NCBI GenBank assembly: GCA_910585205.1
Contig: CAJUCC010000058.1
Coordinates: forward strand, 1-64,000
Reading direction: 5' to 3'
Origin: an uncultured Lachnospiraceae bacterium
Lineage (GTDB): Bacteria > Bacillota > Clostridia > Lachnospirales > Lachnospiraceae
Length of the DNA stretch: 64,000 nt
The translations under genes were made by a program, and so were the position numbers. Shown piece by piece: positions 9,142 to 15,168 of the stretch. The notes below the pieces were generated by a model. The model saw only the letters and a list, made by a program, of their open reading frames with translations, was not told where the DNA came from and searched no databases. Numbering within the stretch: the stretch's first letter is position 1; each line of letters begins with the position of its first letter.

Positions 9142-9170
9142 TTGACTTACGGCCGATTCCCCGTTATAAT
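9142..9170 (+). promoter_or_regulatory. promoter of tRNA-Ser
   Basis: TTGACT (9142-9147) and TATAAT (9165-9170) are separated by 17 bases, ending 32 bases before the tRNA. It is divergent from the pfkA promoter. Confidence 0.8.
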
Positions 9171-9202
9171 AAAGGTCGCAGCCGGTTATTTCGGCAGTGT
9201 TC

Positions 9203-9288
9203 GGAGACGTATCGAAGTGGTCATAACGGGGCGCACTCGAAATGCGTTAGCCCTCCGGGGCACGAGGGTTCGAATCCCTCCGTCTCCG
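9203..9288 (+). tRNA. tRNA-Ser (anticodon CGA)
   Basis: The acceptor stem GGAGACG (9203-9209) pairs with CGTCTCC (9281-9287) and G is the discriminator. The anticodon arm GCGCA-CTCGAAA-TGCGT gives anticodon CGA, reading UCG. A long variable arm typical of class II serine tRNAs is present, and the T arm reads GAGGGTTCGAATCCCTC. CCA is not encoded. The unit is monocistronic with its own promoter and terminator. Confidence 0.96.
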
Positions 9289-9296
9289 CGGAAAAG

Positions 9297-9339
9297 AGAC
9301 AGTCTACAGAAATGCGATAATCTGCAGGCTGTCTTTTTT
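9297..9339 (+). terminator. Rho-independent terminator of tRNA-Ser
   Basis: AGACAGTCTACAG (9297-9309) pairs with CTGCAGGCTGTCT (13-bp stem with one mismatch and one G-T pair), followed by TTTTTT. Confidence 0.88.
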
Positions 9340-9364
9340 CATTCTATCTATGTCATACGACTGT

Positions 9365-11182
9365 TTATACCTCCCGCCCGCTCAGCAGCGCAAGCGGTTC
9401 CTGCCGCAGATTCCTGCGGATTTTCACCAGTGCAGTCGCCGCTGCCAGAACGGCTACGGCTGACCCGGTCAGGGCACATACGCGCCAGTCTCCCGACATG
9501 AGATACGTCGTTGTCTCCTCCCCTTCGCCTGTATACAATGCGCCATTGCTGTACCGCCTGTCAAAACGCCCCACCCGCGTAAGCCGCTTCGCCGCACCTG
9601 TCGTACCGTAATATCCGGCAATGCTTCCCGCAATCACACCGCATAGAGCAATCACAAGAATGCCCGACAGCAGCGACCACAGGCACTGGCCTTTGCGCAT
9701 TCCCAAGGAACGCTCGATGGCTGTGCGCATACTCTGCTTTGTAATAAACAGATGGCAGAAAAAGACGAGAATGCCAAACGCGCTCATACCGCCGCCGGCC
9801 AACAGCAAAAGCGCCATCCGTTCCATCTGTTTCAGCCCCTCTTCCAGCCGGGAGTATCCCCTGTCATAAAAAGTGATCTCTAACCCGTCAACTCCCCGCG
9901 CCTGCCAGAGCTCCATCCACCGGTCAATGCTGCCGTTCGGTATCTCAAAAGAAGTCGTATACCCTTTCATGGGGCCAAACGCGGCGATATGATCTGCATC
10001 GCTGTGCCTGACCGATGATGCCGGGATAATGACTTCATTATCGGCGAGCCGGTAATCCCGGCTTTTATTGCCGGCGCCCGGCAGTATATCATAAATGCCG
10101 CAGATTTCCCAGTTATCATCTTCCCATACCGAATACGACCGGCCGGAGGCAGTCAGCGCCCCTTCGCGGCCGCCGGAGGCAGCGTCCGCATAATTGGCAT
10201 AACGCAGCCGCAGATGTAACGCCGCTCCCACCTGCAATCCGTTCCGGTTTGCAAAACGCCGGGAAACCATGCATACCTTCCGTCCTTCCGCATAATCTTC
10301 TTCGGTAAATCCCCTGCCCTGCGCTGCGAAAACTTCCTGATCGTAAAAAGGCAAAATCAAATCCGTATTGTCTGTCGCCGTTACCGGCACCGACCACAAA
10401 CGCTCCCGGTACTCCGCCGCCAGTTCCAGCCATGCTTTTCCGTTCTCCGTCTCATAGAAACCGGGCGTCACCTCCTCCACGTATTTCCCGGAAAGATCGT
10501 TGTCCAGCAGCCTCCCATCCGCTCCGGCCTGCGTCGATCGCAGGCCGTCATATGGAATATATTCAAAAGGCCCCTGCTGTATCGGCCAGCCGTGCGGGAA
10601 CCCGTCAACCAGGCACATCACATAGGTATGTCCCGCATACAGCTTTTCCGGGTGCGCATTATTGTGATCGCAATAATAGATAACCGGCGCATTTTCCGGG
10701 TAAAATGTGTATAGAATTCTCCTGACTTCCATCGCGACAGGCCCGGCCGGAACCGCGTCCTCCAGCGGCGACGCCTCGACAATCATAATATTGCATGTGC
10801 CTTCGTTTTCATCCATCAACAGATACTCCGGCACATACGCCGAATACCATGCGCGCTGCTCCGGTCCGCTGATATAGTCCGCACCGTCAAAAGAAAGCAC
10901 GGAAACCGGAATGGTCTCTCCATACTCTCTGCGCACATGCGGACGGTACATCCCTGTTTCCGCATCCCATATTTCTTCATCCACGATCCGTTCCGGCTTC
11001 TGTTCCACTGTCCCGATCGTCTGAAAAATATCTTCAAAATACGCCCGGTTTTCTCCGCTAAGTTTCCAGAGCCCGCCGCCCGCCGCCACCAGCGCGGAAG
11101 CAGCGGAAAGAAGCAAAAAGAAAAAAATTGTCTGAACCGGCGTACGGCGCAGTCTGCGCAGGCTGTGATACAGAATGCTCAT
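9365..11182 (-). CDS. FtsX-like ABC transporter permease (large)
   Basis: This 605-residue protein has one membrane helix near the N-terminus (about 14-34), a large extracytoplasmic domain of about 420 residues, and three C-terminal helices (about 455-475, 500-520 and 565-585) ending KIRRNLRQEPLALLSGREV. This is the MacB/FtsX permease layout. Such permeases work with a cytoplasmic ATPase in export or mechanotransmission rather than import. Its ATG overlaps the ATPase stop codon (ATGA at 11179-11182). It is the last gene of the sigma/anti-sigma operon. The substrate is unknown. Confidence 0.82.
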   Translation of the reverse strand: MSILYHSLRRLRRTPVQTIFFFLLLSAASALVAAGGGLWKLSGENRAYFEDIFQTIGTVEQKPERIVDEEIWDAETGMYRPHVRREYGETIPVSVLSFDGADYISGPEQRAWYSAYVPEYLLMDENEGTCNIMIVEASPLEDAVPAGPVAMEVRRILYTFYPENAPVIYYCDHNNAHPEKLYAGHTYVMCLVDGFPHGWPIQQGPFEYIPYDGLRSTQAGADGRLLDNDLSGKYVEEVTPGFYETENGKAWLELAAEYRERLWSVPVTATDNTDLILPFYDQEVFAAQGRGFTEEDYAEGRKVCMVSRRFANRNGLQVGAALHLRLRYANYADAASGGREGALTASGRSYSVWEDDNWEICGIYDILPGAGNKSRDYRLADNEVIIPASSVRHSDADHIAAFGPMKGYTTSFEIPNGSIDRWMELWQARGVDGLEITFYDRGYSRLEEGLKQMERMALLLLAGGGMSAFGILVFFCHLFITKQSMRTAIERSLGMRKGQCLWSLLSGILVIALCGVIAGSIAGYYGTTGAAKRLTRVGRFDRRYSNGALYTGEGEETTTYLMSGDWRVCALTGSAVAVLAAATALVKIRRNLRQEPLALLSGREV

Positions 11183-11859
11183 TTGTCGCTCTCCTCCTCT
11201 TTCAGACGCCCATCACACATACGATAGATACCGTCTGCCGCGGCGGCCACAGCCGGGTTATGCGTAATGACAATGACGGTAAGCCCGTCCTCATGCGCAC
11301 ATTGCTTCAGAATTTCCACAATATGTCTCTCATTTTCACTGTCCAGGTTTCCCGTGGGTTCATCCGCCAGCAGTATTTTTCCGCCCGCTGCCAGCGCACG
11401 GGCGATAGCCACCCGCTGCTGCTCCCCACCGCTCATCATTTTGGGAAATTGCCCGAAAATCTTTTCCGGAAGACCCACTTTTCTGATCAGCATCCCGGCC
11501 CGCCTGCATGCTTCTTTCCGGGAAATGCCCTGTAACTGCATCGGATACATGACATTCTCCATCGCCGTCAGAAGCGGAAAAAGATGAAATGCCTGATACA
11601 CCACCGAAACCGTATCCCGCCGATAGCGGTCCCGATCCATATCCCGCAGATTTTCACCCTCGATCAAAATCTCTCCCGCCGCAGGCACATCGAGCCCCGC
11701 AAGCAGCGATAAAAGTGTACTTTTTCCGCTGCCCGACTCTCCGACAATCGCATACATGCGCGCCGCTGCAAACGAACAGCTTACCTCTTTCAACGCCTCG
11801 ATCGTCTGATACTTTGTCCGATAACAATAACTAACCCTCTCCGCCCGTAACCGTTCCAT
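11179..11859 (-). CDS. ABC transporter ATP-binding protein (MacB/LolD type)
   Basis: The 226-residue ATPase has Walker A GESGSGKST, a Q-loop (VYQAFHLFPLLTAMENV), signature MSGGEQQRVAIARALA, Walker B ILLADEPTGNLDS and the switch histidine in VIVITHNP. The ADEPTGNLD form and length are typical of the LolD/MacB ATPases that pair with FtsX-like permeases. The ATG at 11859 has GAGAGGAGAAACA upstream; the frame stays open to 12174 without a ribosome site and covers the permease gene, so the longer version is rejected. It lies between two permease genes that it probably energises. Confidence 0.92.
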   Translation of the reverse strand: MERLRAERVSYCYRTKYQTIEALKEVSCSFAAARMYAIVGESGSGKSTLLSLLAGLDVPAAGEILIEGENLRDMDRDRYRRDTVSVVYQAFHLFPLLTAMENVMYPMQLQGISRKEACRRAGMLIRKVGLPEKIFGQFPKMMSGGEQQRVAIARALAAGGKILLADEPTGNLDSENERHIVEILKQCAHEDGLTVIVITHNPAVAAAADGIYRMCDGRLKEEESDK

Positions 11860-11870
11860 TGTTTCTCCTC

Positions 11871-13130
11871 TCAATCGCCCCTGCCAAGTACCGCCATCAC
11901 GCTCAACCGCCGAAATGACCATAACGCTCCGGCTGTTCCTGCCAGAAACGCACCCAAAAATAAACCGCCCGCCAAAAGCAGAACCGCAGGCTGTGTCTTT
12001 AAAATTGCCAGTGCCAACAGGCTCCCCGTCGCACAGGCCGCCGTCTCGGTCACAGCGCTCTCCGCCAGCAGCAGCAGAAAACAATGCCGCCAGCTCATGC
12101 CCAGAGAACGCATCGTGGCATATTCCGGCCTTCTGCTTTGCATCAAAAGGTAACTGCACAGATACCCCGCGCATACAATCATACAGAGGACAAACGGCAG
12201 TATCCCCTGTAAAATCGCCAGACTCTCCCGCAGATTTTCCGCCGCCCGGATAAAGGTATCGTCGCGGAGCGTCACGGCGTTGCCGTCAAACCGATATTCC
12301 GCATTTTTCATTACCGGCAGAAGGCCCAACGTATGCAGTTCTTCTTTGCACGCATTCAGCCGGAACGGATCCGCCACGGTAAAGGAAACGGAGTCCGCCG
12401 TAAACGGAATGTCCTGCCCGTGAAACATCCGCCGCGCACTGTCAAACGGCACAATCAGATTGGGGCATCCCACCGTTCCGGTATATTCCTCGATGTCCAT
12501 CACGCCAACGATCCGGCTGTATGTGCTGCAAAGCGGCTCAATAAACACGGTATTGCCGCTGCCCGTGTCATTGCCGAACCGATAATAAAAAAATGTGAGC
12601 AATATTTCATCTCCCGGAGACAGCCCGTTTTGCTCCATTGTCCATGCATCCACAATGCATACATCCTCAGCCGTCCGCAAAATCCCCTCGTCCGCATCAC
12701 CCCAAAAACAGATTTCTTCTTTTTTCAGTCCCGGCACGCCTGCCAGATCATTGGCGCCGACAACAAAAAAGTTCAGATTCCCTTCCCATTCTTCCAGCGT
12801 GAATACCCCCAGACCCGCGCGGAGCAGTACGGTAAAAACCTGCCCTTTGAGTTCCTTCGCTTCCGCGATGCCCTGTACGGTCTTTTCCGGAATCTTCAGT
12901 CCCGCATCCAGTGAGCCGTTCAGATTGCTGATTTTTCCCGTAACCGGAAGCGCCGCCGGCAGAGCGGCAAGCTGCGCCCTGGCACTCTCCATATTTCCCA
13001 TATAGGCGGCCAGCAGAAAGACCGTCAGCAGGCCGACCAGACCGGACAGCAGGCTCTTTTGCCAATGCCGTACAAAGTTTCGCAATACGGGCAGGCCGGA
13101 AAATTTATGATACCCGCTCAAGCTGCGCAT
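11871..13130 (-). CDS. FtsX-like ABC transporter permease (small)
   Basis: The 419-residue protein has an N-terminal helix (about 27-43), an extracytoplasmic domain of about 260 residues and three or four C-terminal helices. EYATMRSLGMSWRHCFLLLLAESAV is the cytoplasmic coupling segment seen in FtsX permeases, written here over two pieces (EYATMRSLGM and WRHCFLLLLAES). Together with the larger permease it would form a heteromeric exporter with the ATPase encoded between them. The start overlaps the anti-sigma-like gene by 26 bases, so expression is coupled. Confidence 0.82.
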   Translation of the reverse strand: MRSLSGYHKFSGLPVLRNFVRHWQKSLLSGLVGLLTVFLLAAYMGNMESARAQLAALPAALPVTGKISNLNGSLDAGLKIPEKTVQGIAEAKELKGQVFTVLLRAGLGVFTLEEWEGNLNFFVVGANDLAGVPGLKKEEICFWGDADEGILRTAEDVCIVDAWTMEQNGLSPGDEILLTFFYYRFGNDTGSGNTVFIEPLCSTYSRIVGVMDIEEYTGTVGCPNLIVPFDSARRMFHGQDIPFTADSVSFTVADPFRLNACKEELHTLGLLPVMKNAEYRFDGNAVTLRDDTFIRAAENLRESLAILQGILPFVLCMIVCAGYLCSYLLMQSRRPEYATMRSLGMSWRHCFLLLLAESAVTETAACATGSLLALAILKTQPAVLLLAGGLFLGAFLAGTAGALWSFRRLSVMAVLGRGD

Positions 13131-13686
13131 AGCACTCCTCTCCTTCCCGTGTCATAATCAGCTCCAGCGTATCCACCCGTTTTCCGTCTTCATCCACAAT
13201 CCGGATCCGCATACAGGAACGGTCGCCGTACGGCTCCTGCTCAAAAACATACCAATAAATGTTTTCCTCCCGAATGCCGATCAGATCCCGCCCCATGACT
13301 GCCCCCTCCTGTTCAAACAGATACCGTTCCGGCAGTTTCAACTGAAAAATGCAGAATGCTTCTTCCCCGACACTGACAAAGCCTGCCGTCTCCGACTCCA
13401 TCTTTAACAGCTTCTGCCGCTGCCCGATTTCCAGTTTCGTCCACTCCGCTTCTCCCGTCGCCGCATAGACAACGGCACCCGTCTCGCTCCCGAGCGGTCT
13501 GAGCCAGAACAGGCAGGCCGCCAGCAGGCAAAAAAGACAGAAAGATACCGCCGCGCCGGAATACCGCCTTCTGATCAATGCCTGCCGCCGCATCATATGC
13601 TGCCGCAGAATCCTTTCTCCATCCGCCTGCTCCAGTGCAATGCGCCGCACCACACGCTGCAGATTCCTCTCCCATTGTTCAGACAT
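13105..13686 (-). CDS. probable anti-sigma factor / sigma-linked membrane protein
   Basis: No family is recognised with confidence. The 193-residue product has an N-terminal cytoplasmic part (about residues 1-45) of amphipathic helices, one membrane helix at about 46-63, and an extracytoplasmic domain of about 125 residues. This topology, and its position immediately after an ECF sigma gene with an 8-base overlap, fit a membrane-bound anti-sigma factor. No HxxxCxxC zinc anti-sigma motif is present. The ATG at 13686 has GGGAGGCGAAAAGG upstream. It overlaps the following permease gene, linking the sensor to the exporter. Confidence 0.62.
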   Translation of the reverse strand: MSEQWERNLQRVVRRIALEQADGERILRQHMMRRQALIRRRYSGAAVSFCLFCLLAACLFWLRPLGSETGAVVYAATGEAEWTKLEIGQRQKLLKMESETAGFVSVGEEAFCIFQLKLPERYLFEQEGAVMGRDLIGIREENIYWYVFEQEPYGDRSCMRIRIVDEDGKRVDTLELIMTREGEECYAQLERVS

Positions 13687-14212
13687 CCTTTTCGCCTCCC
13701 ATGCTTTGATATAATTGCTTTCTCGCCCGTTCCAGACGCTTCCGCACCGCTGTCTCTGTGCAGCGAAGCAGCCCGGCGATCTCACCGCACCGATACCCTT
13801 CCACATAATGCAGCAGCAATACCTCCCGATATGTCCGGGGCAGCTCCAGCAGATGCGTCATCACCTGCCTTTCCTCTGCCGTCTCATACCACAGCGACAG
13901 TTCCTCCATGGAAATGCCGGGATGGTTCCGGTAAAACCGCAGCTTGTTTTTACAGAGATTGATTGTCACCCGCAGCAGCCACGCTTTGCGCTGTTCTTCC
14001 TGTACAAATGTCTTTCTGCATTCCATATACCGTATCAGCGCATCCTGTACCGCATCCTCCGCGTCATATTTATTTTTCATCAGCACAAATGCCGTCCGGT
14101 AGAGCATATTACCGTATTGCCGGAATATTTTTTCCACGCTTTCTCTGGCGTCGTACAGGGGTATCACCACCTTTTCACTAATAATACACGCAGGAGTGGG
14201 GAATTGTGACAT
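13679..14212 (-). CDS. ECF-type RNA polymerase sigma factor
   Basis: Region 2 is clear (IFRQYGNMLYRTAFVLMKNKYDAEDAVQDAL, quoted in parts: MLYRTAFVLM and DAEDAVQDALI), followed by WLLRVTINLCKN and a region 4 helix-turn-helix (REVLLLHYVEGYRCGEIAGL, TETAVRKRLERARKQL). At up to 177 residues it is a typical ECF sigma. The start is uncertain. The first ATG (14212) has no ribosome site, but AAAGGTGGTGAT, one base off the ideal Shine-Dalgarno, lies just upstream of a CTG at 14158 that would give a 159-residue protein beginning at YDARESVEKIF. The stop overlaps the anti-sigma-like start. Confidence 0.9.
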   Translation of the reverse strand: MSQFPTPACIISEKVVIPLYDARESVEKIFRQYGNMLYRTAFVLMKNKYDAEDAVQDALIRYMECRKTFVQEEQRKAWLLRVTINLCKNKLRFYRNHPGISMEELSLWYETAEERQVMTHLLELPRTYREVLLLHYVEGYRCGEIAGLLRCTETAVRKRLERARKQLYQSMGGEKDV

Positions 14213-14340
14213 GCGGCTAAAAAAATCGTCTGGGAATTTTTGAGAATTGTTGTTTTTATGAAATAGAAAGACAGACGCCGTCAGGAGAAAAACGGCAATT
14301 CATAGTATCATCGTTATTCATTTGCCCGTCGCAGCGTCCC

Positions 14341-14886
14341 TCACGACGGGTTCTGTATCCGATACCGTTTCAATATCACCACCGTGCTGATCAAATCCAG
14401 CACCGACATAAGCTGCAGCACATAGTGCACCGCCGTTGGTCTGCCGCCATATTCCGGCATTTTCCGCAGCGCAAGAATCACGCATATGCCATAGATGCCG
14501 CTTTGCACAACCATAGAACAAGTGACAATAACCGGAATCGGCGCCAAAAGCACCAGAATCCCTCTCGATGCCCCGATCAGCACGAACCATACAAGAAAGC
14601 TGTAGATAAAATTCACAATATAAAACGGAATCGACCGCAGTTTCAACAGCCTCCATCCGCTCCATATTTTCTCATATTCCCTCTTATAATACGCGCTGAC
14701 TGCCAGACCCGCGCTGATCCAGCCAAGTACATGAACTGCGCCTACCATCAGCAGATAAAAAGAAAACAGGGCAATGGCGGGCGCATTCCAGCCCCGGGAA
14801 GCGATCAGAAAGATGGTAATCGGCACGCCGATACTCAAAATCAGGTGGACATACATACCGATTAAAAAAGCTTTTGCAGATTTCAT
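14341..14886 (-). CDS. uncharacterised four-helix membrane protein
   Basis: The 181-residue product has four hydrophobic segments (about residues 6-28, 37-64, 88-108 and 111-137) and a basic C-terminal tail ending VILKRYRIQNPS. No motif ties it to a known family. ATG 14886 has GAGGAGAAAATCAA upstream. It is divergent from the riboswitch-controlled P-type ATPase, sharing a short intergenic region, and is separated from the sigma operon by 128 bases in which only a weak hairpin is seen. Its function is unknown. Confidence 0.7.
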   Translation of the reverse strand: MKSAKAFLIGMYVHLILSIGVPITIFLIASRGWNAPAIALFSFYLLMVGAVHVLGWISAGLAVSAYYKREYEKIWSGWRLLKLRSIPFYIVNFIYSFLVWFVLIGASRGILVLLAPIPVIVTCSMVVQSGIYGICVILALRKMPEYGGRPTAVHYVLQLMSVLDLISTVVILKRYRIQNPS

Positions 14887-14908
14887 TTGATTTTCTCCTC
14901 ATTTCCGC

Positions 14909-14937
14909 TTGCATTTTTTCGCTTCATCCTCTATACT
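14909..14937 (+). promoter_or_regulatory. promoter of the riboswitch-P-type ATPase transcript
   Basis: TTGCAT (14909-14914) and TATACT (14932-14937) are 17 bases apart. The predicted start near 14944 lies about 30 bases before the riboswitch P1 helix. Confidence 0.65.
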
Positions 14938-14973
14938 GTCTATCATAATCATATCCTGTTTATTGTGCAACAC

Positions 14974-15055
14974 AAAAAGGGAGTAGTTTTGATACATTGT
15001 CACCATCACGCCCGTCAGGGCTGGCAATGTATACCGGATTCGGGTACAAGACTTT
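14974..15055 (+). ncRNA. yybP-ykoY (Mn2+) riboswitch aptamer
   Basis: The element starts with AAAAAGGGAGTAG and ends with CAAGACTTTTT: these two strands form helix P1, with the conserved GGGAGUAG and CAAGAC internal-loop sequences of the yybP-ykoY class. Between them are the paired arms CATTG/CAATG enclosing the CGCCCGTCAGGGCTGG segment, and a short ACC-GGATTC-GGGT hairpin. Known members bind Mn2+ and often control manganese exporters or P-type ATPases, exactly the gene found downstream. The 3' P1 strand is shared with a terminator, so Mn2+ binding should switch expression on. Confidence 0.9.
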
Positions 15056-15104
15056 TTATGTTTTATTTCGTTATGCGGAATAAATACATAAAAGGTCTTT
15101 TTTT
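15049..15104 (+). terminator. riboswitch-controlled intrinsic terminator
   Basis: The 5' arm AGACTTTTTATGT...TTTATTTCG pairs with CGGAATAAA...ACATAAAAGGTCT (about 22 pairs), followed by seven T residues. The 5' arm includes the 3' strand of riboswitch P1, so aptamer and terminator are mutually exclusive. Confidence 0.88.
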
Positions 15105-15168
15105 GTGTTATAGTATGCAGAAAGCCTGTTTCCACGTTTTCTGCTTTAAGATAAGAAAGGAGATTCCA

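Noticed and set aside
11860..12174. N-terminal extension of the exporter ATPase
   Set aside because: It lies inside the permease gene in another frame and lacks ABC similarity; the ATG at 11859 is well placed.
14887..15168. N-terminal extension of the P-type ATPase by 94 codons
   Set aside because: This stretch is the promoter, riboswitch and terminator; the ATG at 15169 has a strong ribosome site.
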